This document shows positions 9,751 to 19,528 of a DNA stretch of 64,000 nucleotides, piece after piece. The position numbers and the translations under genes are program-made. Each line of letters begins with the position of its first letter. Position 1 is the stretch's first letter. Below the pieces are notes generated by a model, which made no database searches, was not told where the DNA came from, and was given only the letters and a program-made list of their open reading frames with translations. Origin of the DNA: Leptospira sp. 96542 (lineage in GTDB: Bacteria; Spirochaetota; Leptospiria; Leptospirales; Leptospiraceae). The DNA lies in assembly GCA_029310945.1 (NCBI GenBank), contig JARJFC010000017.1:21515-85514 (forward strand). The letters are read 5' to 3'.

Positions 9751-11435
9751 AAGAAAATTTAAGCTCTACGCAAAGAATCTTATACAAACTCATCCTGTTA
9801 CTCACTTCGCTCCCGGTTCTATTCAGTTTGCCTTTGGATGTAATCGATATTGATAGTGCACAATATGCTGAGATCGCACGAGAAATGGCAACCACGGGTG
9901 ATTTTTTTACATTGGTAGACAATGGCCGTAGGTATTTAGACAAACCAATTTTTACATTTTGGGCAACTGCGAGTTCCTTTAAATTATTTGGTATCAACAA
10001 TATTGCTTTTCGTTTACCTGCTGTTTTTATAAGCCTTTTGTCCGCGTATTCGATTTTTCAGATTAGCCTCCTTATTTGGGGCAAAGAACGCCAAGCCTAT
10101 TTAACATCCATTTTCTATTTGATTGCACCAGGTTTTTTTGCGATGGTTGTGGATCCTAAAATCGATGTTTATTTAACTGCTTTCCTTGTTTTCACGTATC
10201 ATTTTTATTATTTGGGTCGAAAAGCAAATCCTAACTATTATTATATGATGTATCTAATGATGTCACTTGGTTTTATAACCAAAGGTCCAATTAGTGTGGT
10301 GATACCTGCAATTTCCATTGGTGGAGATATTTTATTTCGCAGGGACTGGGCATTACTCCGTTCGATGAAATTGCCTACTGGTTTAATTGTTTTATTTTCT
10401 TTTCCTGCATTTTGGTGTGTGTTATTGTATAAGGGTTTTAATTCTTACGGCCCAACTTTTTTCCTTTGGATCCAATCCTTCGGTCGGTTTTACAAAGACA
10501 TTTACGATATTAAGTTCGATCCTTTTTATTTTTATAAATCCTTTTTGTGGGCATTTTTTAGTGGAGTGCTTCCTTTAATCGTTTATATATCTTTTCACAC
10601 ATACCAGTACATTCGTTTCATTGGCTGGCGGGAACTATTCCGTAAGGTAAAAAATAACGAATATAGACAAATGGATTTTGTAGTTCCATTTTGGGTTTTT
10701 TTATTTTTGTTTTTGATTTCTTTTTCAAGATACCCATTGCCGCAATACACTTACTGGGTATTGCCAGGGGCGGCTTTATTTTTTGGCAAAATTTTGGAAG
10801 AAAGTCTATTTGGATCTGTTGTCAAACGCATGCGCCCAAGTTTCCTTGTGGCAGGCCTTGTGTATTTGGCTGGGTTCTTTATCTTACCTAGTTTTGTGGC
10901 CGAAGCGGGTGTGCTCTATTATTTATTCGGTGTCCTTGGTCTTATTTTGATTCTTTTGTTAGCCCAAAGGATCCCTTTGGAAATTCTTGTCACGGTCATT
11001 GGGGCCGTGGTATTTTTTTCATCCATTTGTTTATTTTACTACCCCATCCTCACGGGCTACCAACCTTCCAAAGAGATGGGAAAGCTGATCAGAGAACTCG
11101 AACCAAACGAACCCATTTTGTATTTGTTTGGAATCTCCAATTCGAAACGGTCGTTTTCTTTTTATTCGGAAAGATACATCCGAAATCTCTATGATCGTGG
11201 TAAACTAGAAACTCTTTGGTCGAAGAAACCAGAAAGGTTGGTGGTTCTCCCTTCCGACAAAATGGATCTCCTTTTGGAAATGGCAGGTCCTGGTTACGAA
11301 ATAGTGCCAGTTTTGGAGAAGGATTCGTACAAAGTGGCCACTCCAGGCAAAGATTTTATCAATAAAGAGACTAGACCTCGCGCAATTAGCAAAATTTCTT
11401 TGATTTGGTTGAAAAAAACCAAAGGGAAATCCTAA
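9747..11435 (+). CDS. ArnT/PMT-type membrane glycosyltransferase
   Basis: Integral membrane glycosyltransferase of the GT-C fold, 562 residues from the ATG that overlaps the preceding stop (ATGA). The first periplasmic loop has DVIDIDSAQYAEIAREM, the acidic motif expected for lipid-linked-sugar transferases, followed by GRRYLDKPIFTFW, which is typical of ArnT-like proteins. About ten hydrophobic segments extend to around residue 460, then a soluble C-terminal tail. ArnT itself adds aminoarabinose to lipid A; here the sugar and acceptor are unknown. An upstream in-frame ATG at 9720 is possible but would overlap the lipoprotein by 31 bases. A strong terminator follows at 11483. Confidence 0.85.
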   Translation: MKENLSSTQRILYKLILLLTSLPVLFSLPLDVIDIDSAQYAEIAREMATTGDFFTLVDNGRRYLDKPIFTFWATASSFKLFGINNIAFRLPAVFISLLSAYSIFQISLLIWGKERQAYLTSIFYLIAPGFFAMVVDPKIDVYLTAFLVFTYHFYYLGRKANPNYYYMMYLMMSLGFITKGPISVVIPAISIGGDILFRRDWALLRSMKLPTGLIVLFSFPAFWCVLLYKGFNSYGPTFFLWIQSFGRFYKDIYDIKFDPFYFYKSFLWAFFSGVLPLIVYISFHTYQYIRFIGWRELFRKVKNNEYRQMDFVVPFWVFLFLFLISFSRYPLPQYTYWVLPGAALFFGKILEESLFGSVVKRMRPSFLVAGLVYLAGFFILPSFVAEAGVLYYLFGVLGLILILLLAQRIPLEILVTVIGAVVFFSSICLFYYPILTGYQPSKEMGKLIRELEPNEPILYLFGISNSKRSFSFYSERYIRNLYDRGKLETLWSKKPERLVVLPSDKMDLLLEMAGPGYEIVPVLEKDSYKVATPGKDFINKETRPRAISKISLIWLKKTKGKS

Positions 11436-11482
11436 AAAAATACGAAAGTATTACTAGGCTAAATTGTGTAAGTCTGGTTTTT

Positions 11483-11518
11483 AGGGCCCTTTGATCTAAA
11501 GTCGGGGCCTTTTTTTTT
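11483..11518 (+). terminator. Rho-independent terminator
   Basis: A stem pairing GGCCC (11485-11489) with GGGCC (11505-11509), extended by an inner CTTT/AAAG pair, is followed by nine T (11510-11518). It lies 48 bases after the ArnT-like gene. Confidence 0.75.
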
Positions 11519-11658
11519 CCCTCGTCTGATTTGGACTGATTCCAAAATTTTTCTAATTCCATTACAACTTTCGATTTCTACGAAAAAAATAATTCTAATT
11601 TTGGAAATTTCTTTCAAGAATTCAGAAATTATTTTCTTCTACTATACTGATTGTCGTC

Positions 11659-13659
11659 ATGAAAAGTTTAAAATACATCCTTGGTCTCTATGCATTTGTA
11701 TCCATCCTTGTTCTGTCCTTTGTTGTTTCGGGGCTCATTCTTTATTTGAACTGGAATTTACTGGTCAAAGTGTACAGGGGGGAGATGGAGAATGCTGGCA
11801 AATCTGCCATGGCAGAGCTCAGCACATATTATAAGTCACAAATTCGGATTTCTGGTATCCTCGCCAAACAACGTGAGATCATAGATTCTTTCCAAACAGG
11901 CAAGTCCGAATTCGCAACCAAAATTCTCGTAGAAATGATGGAGGATGCGAGTGGAGAGTATGAAAACATATTCCTTTCAAAACCCACCCAAAATGCAGTC
12001 ATTTTTGCCGCAGGCATTCCCAGATCCATAGGCTACCAAATGGAAAAAGAAAAGGTTGGTGACCATGTCGTTCTTGCTTTAGAAAAAAAAATACATATTG
12101 GTTCTGTACAGGAATCTCCCATTACGGGGCTACCTGTGAGCCTAATCTCATACCCGATTATAGACAAAGGACAGGTCATTGGGATCCTTTGGATCGCCCT
12201 CAATTTGGAACAGGTTTCCAAACGAATGGCGGATGGAATCCATATTGGTTCCACAGGTCATATCACAGCCATCACGACAAAAGGTGTGATTTTTGCCGAT
12301 GTAGACAAATCCAAAATTCTAAAAGTTGATTTGAGTAAAATCCCCGAGGCCAAACCCGTTCTCGCAGCGAGTGACGGTGCCTTTTTCGAATATACGGAAA
12401 ATGGAAAGGATTTTACGTTTCTTGTCAAACGATTGGATGAGTGGCAGACCATCATCGGTGTTGTATTGCCAAAAGAAGATATGGTAACCGACTTTGTAAA
12501 GGTTGCCATCATCGCAAGCATAGCAGTCTTTTTCATTAGCTTACTTGTGGTGCTTGGGATTTTTACTTTTTTACGAAAACGTTTATTACCTTTGGAAAGT
12601 TCAGGTAAAATTTTAGACAAAATGGCTTTTGGTGATTTAACAGAGTCCCTCGTTGCGATGCATAATGATGAGATCGGTCGAATGAATCTATCACTCAATC
12701 GGTTCATTAAAAGCATTCGTTCTTCCCTGAGCGAAATACAAACGGTAACAGACGAAATCACCGCATCTTCACAATCGTTAAGTGAGTCGTCTGCTTCGTT
12801 TTCCGATATGGCGCAAGGAACAGCGGCCTCTTCAGAGGAAATTTCTGCCACCACGGAAGAAGTTGTGGCGAGTATGGAAAGTTCTGCTGCGTCCACAGAA
12901 AAACAGCACCAAAACATCATGGAGTTCCATGGTAAAATCATGGAACTCTCTAAAGGTTCGAACCAAATTGAAAAAGACACACAGGCTGCCCTTGCCAATA
13001 CCCAAAATATTACCAAACAAGCCAAAAGGGGAGGTGAGTCATTGAACCAAATGCGAGATGTGATTGCCGTCATTTTGGAATCTTCTAGTGAGATGAGAGA
13101 GGTCATTGGTATCATTGATGAGATTGCGGAACAAACTAGTTTACTCGCTTTGAACGCAGCCATTGAGGCCGCAAGGGCAGGGGAAGCAGGGCGCGGATTT
13201 GCCGTTGTCGCTGAGGAAATTTCCAAACTTTCTGAAAAAACGGCTCATTCCATCCAATCCATAGAAGAGATGATCACGAAGAATAGTAGGGAACTGGAAT
13301 CGGGTGCAAGTGGCATTCGTTCCTCTGCAGATCTTTTGAACCATATCATCCAAGACATTGCCGAGGTAGAAACGGTCATGAATCGGCTGTCTCTTGCCAC
13401 AAAATCACAATTGGAGTACAATAAGGAAGTGGATGAACGTTCTGGGCTCGTGGGGCAAGAATCAGAATCGATCCGAACCTCTATGGAAGAACAAAAAAGA
13501 GCGATGCACCAAATCGCAGAGTCCGTAGCTGGGATCAACCACGAGACAATGCATATTGCCCAAGGTTCTGAAGTGGTGGCTTCCTCTTCCAAAAAACTCT
13601 CCATGGCTGCAGAAACTTTGCGGGCAATCACGCAAAGATTTAAAATTGGAACTGATTGA
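11659..13659 (+). CDS. Methyl-accepting chemotaxis protein
   Basis: Chemoreceptor of 666 residues. Membrane segment about residues 7-30, periplasmic ligand-binding domain of the Cache type to about 280, second membrane segment about 285-306, HAMP about 307-360, then a long cytoplasmic coiled coil. The signalling tip is fully conserved: IIDEIAEQTSLLALNAAIEA followed by ARAGEAGRGFAVVAEE. It would pass signals to CheW-CheA and the periplasmic flagella. A TATACT hexamer at 11643-11648 lies only 10 bases from the ATG and no Shine-Dalgarno sequence is visible, so the leader may be very short. Monocistronic between two terminators. Confidence 0.93.
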   Translation: MKSLKYILGLYAFVSILVLSFVVSGLILYLNWNLLVKVYRGEMENAGKSAMAELSTYYKSQIRISGILAKQREIIDSFQTGKSEFATKILVEMMEDASGEYENIFLSKPTQNAVIFAAGIPRSIGYQMEKEKVGDHVVLALEKKIHIGSVQESPITGLPVSLISYPIIDKGQVIGILWIALNLEQVSKRMADGIHIGSTGHITAITTKGVIFADVDKSKILKVDLSKIPEAKPVLAASDGAFFEYTENGKDFTFLVKRLDEWQTIIGVVLPKEDMVTDFVKVAIIASIAVFFISLLVVLGIFTFLRKRLLPLESSGKILDKMAFGDLTESLVAMHNDEIGRMNLSLNRFIKSIRSSLSEIQTVTDEITASSQSLSESSASFSDMAQGTAASSEEISATTEEVVASMESSAASTEKQHQNIMEFHGKIMELSKGSNQIEKDTQAALANTQNITKQAKRGGESLNQMRDVIAVILESSSEMREVIGIIDEIAEQTSLLALNAAIEAARAGEAGRGFAVVAEEISKLSEKTAHSIQSIEEMITKNSRELESGASGIRSSADLLNHIIQDIAEVETVMNRLSLATKSQLEYNKEVDERSGLVGQESESIRTSMEEQKRAMHQIAESVAGINHETMHIAQGSEVVASSSKKLSMAAETLRAITQRFKIGTD

Positions 13660-13706
13660 GGTGGGATTGATTCCTATAGTAAATCATCTAATATTATCTA
13701 TATTCG

Positions 13707-13741
13707 TACATTCAAATTTTTGAATGTATTCTGTTTTTTTG
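13707..13741 (+). terminator. Probable terminator after the chemoreceptor gene
   Basis: TACATTCAAA (13707-13716) pairs with TTTGAATGTA (13719-13728) and is followed, after a short spacer, by a T tract to 13741. The T tract begins several bases from the stem, so efficiency is uncertain. The rest of the 13660-13902 gap is T-rich and should hold the act operon promoter, which I could not place. Confidence 0.4.
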
Positions 13742-13902
13742 TCTTTTTGAGACTTAGAATCAATTGTATCCTCAATCTGAACATTTTTCATTATGTCTCT
13801 TTTCTTCTTTTTTGCACTCAAAAACCCTTACATACTTGCTTTTTTTCTTATTTTACCTTTCCTTGTCAGAAGACAGTGTAAACGGATTCAGGAAATCTGC
13901 GA

Positions 13903-14415
13903 ATGAATATAAAAATACTCAAGATCTCTGTGCCTATCGTTGCGATAGCAGCGCTAGCATATTTGATTTTTTCACCTAGCCGTTATGTGGGCTATTCACC
14001 CGACCAACCAATCCCCTTCAACCATAAGATACATGCAGGCGATAACAAAATCGATTGTAAGTATTGCCATACCGGTGTTGAAAATTCTGCGCATGCGACC
14101 ATTCCGCCAAGTTCGACTTGTATGAACTGCCACAAGTTAGGTGGGGTCGCAGCGAAACAAGAACACGTAAAATGGTTAGTTGAACAATACGATAATAACA
14201 AACCAGTTCCATGGGTGAAGGTTCATGACCAACCTGATTTCGTATATTTTAACCATTCACGCCACGTACAACGAGGAGTGGATTGTTCACAATGCCATGG
14301 CAATATGGCGGAAATGGTAAAGGTTAGACAAAGTAAATCTCTCAATATGGGATTTTGTGTCGACTGCCACAGAGAGAACAATGCACCGAATGATTGTTCC
14401 ACTTGTCACAGGTAA
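13903..14415 (+). CDS. actA: Alternative Complex III subunit ActA, pentahaem cytochrome c
   Basis: Membrane-anchored multihaem cytochrome c of 170 residues. An N-terminal hydrophobic anchor (about residues 8-24) is followed by five CXXCH haem sites: CKYCH (52-56), CMNCH (73-77), CSQCH, CVDCH and a terminal CSTCH. Five haems and this size fit ActA of Alternative Complex III, the quinol-oxidising complex that replaces bc1. The ATG at 13903 is preceded by AGGA at good spacing. First gene of the actABCDEF operon; actB starts 21 bases after its stop. It should relay electrons from the Fe-S/quinol module towards ActE and the terminal oxidase. Confidence 0.92.
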   Translation: MNIKILKISVPIVAIAALAYLIFSPSRYVGYSPDQPIPFNHKIHAGDNKIDCKYCHTGVENSAHATIPPSSTCMNCHKLGGVAAKQEHVKWLVEQYDNNKPVPWVKVHDQPDFVYFNHSRHVQRGVDCSQCHGNMAEMVKVRQSKSLNMGFCVDCHRENNAPNDCSTCHR

Positions 14416-14436
14416 TCGGGAGATCTGAACAAAGCT

Positions 14437-17400
14437 ATGATGAAAGACGATAACTTCCAGAAAGAAAAAAAAGCACATTGGCAATCTTATGAACTCCGAG
14501 GCACGTCCAGAGAGAAACAACTAAAGAACCAAGAGTTTTACACCTCACCAGATCCTTTGATCGCAAAGATTAAAAAAGGTGATTTTGACCGTAAAACATT
14601 CCTTAAATTTATGGGTGCTTCTGTTGTAATGACAACCGTTGGTTGTGTACAAAAACCAGCAGAAAAAATCCTTCCTTATGTTGACCTTAATATTAAAAAT
14701 CCAGAAACTCTGGATATCGAAGAACAGTATGATTTTGTAAAACATGGTCATTCTTATCACTATGCATCTGTTTGCGGAGGTTGTTCTGTTGGTTGTGGTG
14801 TGCTTGTAAAAGCGCGAGACGGGCGGCCTTTGAAACTCGAAGGTAACCCAAGCCACCCAATTTCAGAAGGTGCACTTTGTGCTTCTGGCCAAGCATCCAT
14901 TTTTGATTTGTATGATGCTGACAGAGCAAAGGAACCACAACAAATCATTGAAGGGAAACCAAAATCAAGCGATTGGTTTGTTTTGGATAAAGATGTAAAA
15001 GAGAAACTAGCGGCAAACAAAGGTAAAACGATTGTTGTTACAAAACCGCTTACATCTCCTTCTGCGAGTGAAATCGTAAATGAATTTTTAAAATCAGTGG
15101 GTGGTGGTAAACACTTAGAAGTTTCTTTTGCTTCTTCTGACGATGCCATCTCAATTGCGCAAGAAAAATCGTATGGCAAAGCAGTGGTTCCGAACTATCA
15201 CTTTGACAAAGCGAAGGTTATACTTTCCATCGACTGTGATTTTTTAAACCATGTTCCCTACCACAATGGTTTTTCTAAACGCCGCGACCTACAGAAAGAC
15301 TCTAAGTCTTTCAATACATTCATTGCTGCTGAAACCCATCCATCCATGACAGGGACCAATGCGGACCAAAGGGTTCCGTTGAAACCAGGTGACCAACGAA
15401 AGTTTGCCCTTACTGTTGCAAAAGCTCTCTCCGATTTGGGAGTGGGTGGAGCCACAGGTGTTTCTGGGATTGATGTAGAAAAAACAGCTATTGAACTCGG
15501 AATTTCCAAAGAAGTCATCCTAAAAACAGCAACAGCTCTTGCTAAGGCAAAGGGCGAATCCCTTGTCGTTGCTGGTGGATCGAGCGCACAAACTGCCGAT
15601 GCAGTGGATCTACAAATCGCTGTGAACATGCTCAATAGTATGCTCGGCAACGATGGTAAAACTGTGGATCCTGGCAATTCCTTGAAGGACGGTAAGACAA
15701 ACCACCAAGCCAATTTGGATGCCCTTGCAAAGGATCTGAAAGAAACCAAAGCAGGAGTTGTTATTCTTTTTGGTGTGAACCCAGTTTATGAAGCACCAAA
15801 CGGGGAAGATTGGAAAAAACTACTGCACCAAGCGGCGCAAGTGGTTTCCGTTTCTGACCGTGCGGATGAAACAACCCTTGCCTCCAATTGGTTGGCTCCG
15901 GTTTCTCATTTCCTTGAGTCTTGGGGGGATTCGGAAGCTGTTTCTGGCATCGTTTCCATCCAACAACCAACCATCCGACCACTTTTTAGTTCCCGATCGT
16001 TTGAGGACTCTCTCATTGTTTGGGCTGGTGGTAGTTTGGCCGGTGCCACTTCACTCTATGAATATCTAAAATCAAAGTATTCCAAAAAAACGAATTGGGA
16101 AGACTTGCTCCGAAAGGGAGTCCTTGTCACTGGCAATCCGAAGTCGGACAAAGGTGCACGGGGTTTCCGCGGGGCAATCGCTCCTCTCATCCCATCAAAA
16201 CCAGGGCTTTCCCTTTCTCTCTATGAAAGCACAGCCCTCGGTCGTGGCGAAAGAGCAAACAATTCCCAACTGCAAGAATTACCAGATCCAGTGTCCAAAG
16301 TTACCTGGGACAATTATGTTGCCATTAGCCCACAATACTCTCGTTCGTCGGGAATCAAGTTGAATGACGTGGTGACTGTCACTGTTGGATCCGAGTCATT
16401 TGAACTCCCAGCTCTTGTACAACCAGGTCTCCACCCAGAAGCGGTTGGAATTGCACTTGGTTATGGAAGGACAGCAGTGGGTGAGATTGGAAACGGTGTG
16501 GGTAAAAACGCAAACAATTTGGCTGGTCTCTTTAACGGTAGTTTTGTGTATTCTGGTTTACCAGTGACACTCTCTCCTACTGGTAAAAAATACAAATTGG
16601 CCACCACCCAAGACCACCATATGATGAGCCCTGGGCTTATGATGGGTGTGGAATGGAAAGAAAGACCTCTCATCATTTCCGCAAAATTGGAAGAATATTC
16701 CAAAAATCCTAGTGCGAACATCCCCGAACCAGAGATTCCAAAAATCCTTGTGGATGGAAAACTCACTCGTGCCCAAGGTGCGAACGCACCATCCGACCAA
16801 CCAGGAAGCCAATTTGCCTACCCCGGTTATAAATGGGGTATGGCGGTTGACCTAACTTCTTGCAGTGGTTGCGGGGCTTGTGTGGTTGCTTGTAACATCG
16901 AAAATAACGTTCCGATGGTAGGACGAGATGAAGTGCGAATGGGTCGTGAGATGCATTGGCTCCGTATCGATCGTTACTACATTGGTGATCCAGAAAAACC
17001 AGAGTCATTGGAAATTGCGCACCAACCACTCATGTGCCAACATTGTGACAACGCTCCTTGTGAGACAGTTTGCCCAGTGGCTGCAACGGTGCATAGTTCG
17101 GAAGGAACCAACGATATGGTGTACAACCGTTGTGTGGGAACACGTTATTGTTCGAACAACTGTCCGTACAAAGTTCGCAGGTTCAACTGGTTGGAACACT
17201 GGAATGAACACGATATGCTTGGAAATAGCACATACACTTTCAAAGCCCGTCCTCCACGTAACCTAGGCTTAAACCCTGAGGTGACCGTTCGATCGAGAGG
17301 GGTAATGGAAAAATGTAACTTCTGTGCTTCCCGAGTGGCTGAGAAAAAAATCCAAGCCAAGAACGAAGGCCGCACACTCCGCGATGGAGAAGTGAAGGCA

Positions 17401-17568
17401 GCGTGTGAACAAACTTGTTCTTCAGGAGCGATTGTTTTCGGAAACGTAAACGATCCAGAATCGAGAGTAGCAAAACTTTTAAAAGATCCTAGATCTTATA
17501 AACTTTTAGAATACTTAAACATCGGACCTGCCGTGAATTATTTATCACGCGTTCGAAACAACGTATAA
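14437..17568 (+). CDS. actB: Alternative Complex III subunit ActB, molybdopterin-like plus ferredoxin domains
   Basis: Periplasm-facing fusion of 1043 residues. The N-terminus carries a Tat-like export motif, DRKTFLKFMGAS (about 51-62), with RK instead of RR, and then a lipobox-like TTVGC (Cys70). An N-terminal molybdopterin-oxidoreductase-like half follows with a CGGCSVGC cluster motif at 113-120. The C-terminal half is a 4Fe-4S ferredoxin domain with Cys groups starting at residues 809 (CSGCGACVVAC), 867 (CQHCDNAPC), 899 (CVGTRYCSNNC) and 960 (CNFC). In known complexes the molybdopterin half carries no Mo cofactor and the ferredoxin half wires electrons to ActA. Lies between actA and actC with short gaps. 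Confidence 0.92.
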   Translation: MMKDDNFQKEKKAHWQSYELRGTSREKQLKNQEFYTSPDPLIAKIKKGDFDRKTFLKFMGASVVMTTVGCVQKPAEKILPYVDLNIKNPETLDIEEQYDFVKHGHSYHYASVCGGCSVGCGVLVKARDGRPLKLEGNPSHPISEGALCASGQASIFDLYDADRAKEPQQIIEGKPKSSDWFVLDKDVKEKLAANKGKTIVVTKPLTSPSASEIVNEFLKSVGGGKHLEVSFASSDDAISIAQEKSYGKAVVPNYHFDKAKVILSIDCDFLNHVPYHNGFSKRRDLQKDSKSFNTFIAAETHPSMTGTNADQRVPLKPGDQRKFALTVAKALSDLGVGGATGVSGIDVEKTAIELGISKEVILKTATALAKAKGESLVVAGGSSAQTADAVDLQIAVNMLNSMLGNDGKTVDPGNSLKDGKTNHQANLDALAKDLKETKAGVVILFGVNPVYEAPNGEDWKKLLHQAAQVVSVSDRADETTLASNWLAPVSHFLESWGDSEAVSGIVSIQQPTIRPLFSSRSFEDSLIVWAGGSLAGATSLYEYLKSKYSKKTNWEDLLRKGVLVTGNPKSDKGARGFRGAIAPLIPSKPGLSLSLYESTALGRGERANNSQLQELPDPVSKVTWDNYVAISPQYSRSSGIKLNDVVTVTVGSESFELPALVQPGLHPEAVGIALGYGRTAVGEIGNGVGKNANNLAGLFNGSFVYSGLPVTLSPTGKKYKLATTQDHHMMSPGLMMGVEWKERPLIISAKLEEYSKNPSANIPEPEIPKILVDGKLTRAQGANAPSDQPGSQFAYPGYKWGMAVDLTSCSGCGACVVACNIENNVPMVGRDEVRMGREMHWLRIDRYYIGDPEKPESLEIAHQPLMCQHCDNAPCETVCPVAATVHSSEGTNDMVYNRCVGTRYCSNNCPYKVRRFNWLEHWNEHDMLGNSTYTFKARPPRNLGLNPEVTVRSRGVMEKCNFCASRVAEKKIQAKNEGRTLRDGEVKAACEQTCSSGAIVFGNVNDPESRVAKLLKDPRSYKLLEYLNIGPAVNYLSRVRNNV

Positions 17569-17586
17569 CAGGGAGAACACGCTATA

Positions 17587-18960
17587 ATGTCACTCACACA
17601 AGCAGTTCGAGATAAACTGGATATACCCGACCTTGTAACAGGCGGGAAATCCGTAAAAGATGTAACCGTTGATATCGCAAAACCAAACGAAGATTTTCCT
17701 ACCAAACTTTGGTGGAATACTTTTATGTTGGTTTTGACCATCACTCTCATCGACGTTGCCATCATTGGTTATTTGTTTTATGAAGGTCTTTACTTACTTG
17801 GTATCAACAACCCAGTGGGTTGGGGGTTCTTTGTCGTAAACTTCGTATTTTGGATTGGTATTGGTCACGCAGGAACTCTGATTTCTGCGGTTCTTTATCT
17901 TTTCCGACAAGGTTGGAGAACAGGGATCAACCGCGCCGCGGAGGCCATGACAATTTTTGCCGTACTCGTTGCGGCATCAAACCTCATCCTCCACGTGGGC
18001 AGGCCTTGGATCGGGTTTTGGCTTTTCCCTTATCCCAACGAACGTGGACCCCTTTGGGTGAATTTTCGTTCCCCCCTCATCTGGGATACGTTTGCGGTTT
18101 CCACCTACCTTTCTATTTCTATGGTATTCTGGTACTTAGGCCTCATCCCGGACTTGGCAACCCTTCGGGACAGAGCTACTGAAACTTGGAGAAAAAACCT
18201 CTACAACATCCTATCTTTTGGTTGGGTGGGTTCGGCAAAGTCTTGGTCTCATTTGGAAATTGTTTCCATGATCCTTGCAGCACTTTCCACACCACTCGTA
18301 CTTTCGGTTCACACAATCGTATCCTTTGACTTTGCGGTTTCGATTTTGCCTGGTTGGCACACAACCATCTTCCCACCTTACTTCGTAGCGGGTGCGATTT
18401 TCTCTGGTTTTGCCATGGTGGTTACACTGATGGTCATTGCCCGTGAGGTTTTTAATCTTAAAAACTACATCACCATGAAACACTTGGACAACATGAATAA
18501 AATCATGATGGTCACAGGTCTCATCGTGGGTCTTGCATACGGAACAGAATTTTTCATTGCGTGGTATTCTGGGAACGAATACGAAGGGTTCGCATTTTGG
18601 AACAGAGCTTTTGGACCTTATGGTTGGGCTTATTTCATTATGATTTCCTGTAACGTTCTCTCTCCGCAAGTGTTCTGGTTTAGAAAACTTAGATACAGCA
18701 TCCCCGTTATGTTTGTTGCCTCCCTTGTGGTCAACGTGGGTATGTGGTTCGAACGTTTTGTCATCATGATGACACTGAACCGCGACTTTTTACCATCCAG
18801 TTGGGCGATGTACACTCCTACGGTTTTCGACTATGCAATGTTAATTGGAACTTTTGGTATCTTTTTTACGCTTTTCCTACTCTGGTGTCGAATCATGCCT
18901 GTGATCGCCATTGCGGAAGTGAAAACGGTTATGCCACAGAAAGAAGGAGCACACCACTAA
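17587..18960 (+). CDS. actC: Alternative Complex III subunit ActC, NrfD-like quinol-binding membrane protein
   Basis: Polytopic membrane protein of 457 residues of the NrfD/PsrC family with about ten hydrophobic segments beginning near residue 40. Conserved NrfD features include [16 protein letters not shown], where the His and surrounding residues lie near the quinol site, and [15 protein letters not shown]. In Alternative Complex III, ActC binds menaquinol on the periplasmic side and passes electrons to the ActB clusters. Starts 18 bases after actB, with GGGAGAA upstream, and is followed after one base by actD. Confidence 0.92.
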   Translation: MSLTQAVRDKLDIPDLVTGGKSVKDVTVDIAKPNEDFPTKLWWNTFMLVLTITLIDVAIIGYLFYEGLYLLGINNPVGWGFFVVNFVFWIGIGHAGTLISAVLYLFRQGWRTGINRAAEAMTIFAVLVAASNLILHVGRPWIGFWLFPYPNERGPLWVNFRSPLIWDTFAVSTYLSISMVFWYLGLIPDLATLRDRATETWRKNLYNILSFGWVGSAKSWSHLEIVSMILAALSTPLVLSVHTIVSFDFAVSILPGWHTTIFPPYFVAGAIFSGFAMVVTLMVIAREVFNLKNYITMKHLDNMNKIMMVTGLIVGLAYGTEFFIAWYSGNEYEGFAFWNRAFGPYGWAYFIMISCNVLSPQVFWFRKLRYSIPVMFVASLVVNVGMWFERFVIMMTLNRDFLPSSWAMYTPTVFDYAMLIGTFGIFFTLFLLWCRIMPVIAIAEVKTVMPQKEGAHH

Positions 18961-18961
18961 G

Positions 18962-19528
18962 ATGTATCTTCCTAAATTAGAACAATTTCATAAATACAAA
19001 GAAATGGATGAAGGTGTACTCGGAATTTTTGATACACCAGATGCCATCATGCATGCAGCTGAAAAAGCAAAAGAAAAAGACTATACTGGTTTTGATTGTC
19101 TACTTCCATACCCTGTGCACGGAATTGATGAAGCCATGGGAACACCTAGGTCTGGTCTTCCTTGGGTCACTTTTTTTGCGGGGATTTTCGGGTGCACAAT
19201 TGGTATTTTATTCCAATACCTAACGCATGCGCACGATTGGCCTTTGAATATTTCTGGTAAATCGCTCAATGCTTGGTTTGCCTATGTTCCGATTATTTTT
19301 GAACTCACAGTGTTCGCTGCAGGTATTTATACGGTGGTAGCACTTTGTTTTCTCAGTGGAATTCCCAAGGCATCCAGAAGGATCCTTCACCCAGACCTAA
19401 CTTCGCATAAGTTTGGTTTGTGGATTCCAAAATCTGCAAAAGGTTATAATGAATCAGAAGTTCTTTCCTTCGTGAAAGGGCTTGGTTCTTCGGAAGTGAC
19501 TGTTATCAAATCGGAGAAACAATCATGA
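18962..19528 (+). CDS. actD: Alternative Complex III subunit ActD (DUF3341)
   Basis: Membrane protein of 188 residues matching the DUF3341 family. An N-terminal soluble region contains GVLGIFDTPDAIMHAAEKAK and the motif YPVHGIDEAMG; two membrane helices lie at about residues 62-82 and 102-130. In known structures ActD is a small two-helix subunit packing against ActC/ActF with no cofactor. Its stop overlaps the actE start as ATGA (19525-19528), indicating translational coupling. Confidence 0.9.
   Translation: MYLPKLEQFHKYKEMDEGVLGIFDTPDAIMHAAEKAKEKDYTGFDCLLPYPVHGIDEAMGTPRSGLPWVTFFAGIFGCTIGILFQYLTHAHDWPLNISGKSLNAWFAYVPIIFELTVFAAGIYTVVALCFLSGIPKASRRILHPDLTSHKFGLWIPKSAKGYNESEVLSFVKGLGSSEVTVIKSEKQS

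Noticed and set aside
12258..13226. 322-codon minus-strand frame inside the chemoreceptor gene
   Set aside because: Antisense shadow of a long helical coding region with biased codons; no start signal or family.
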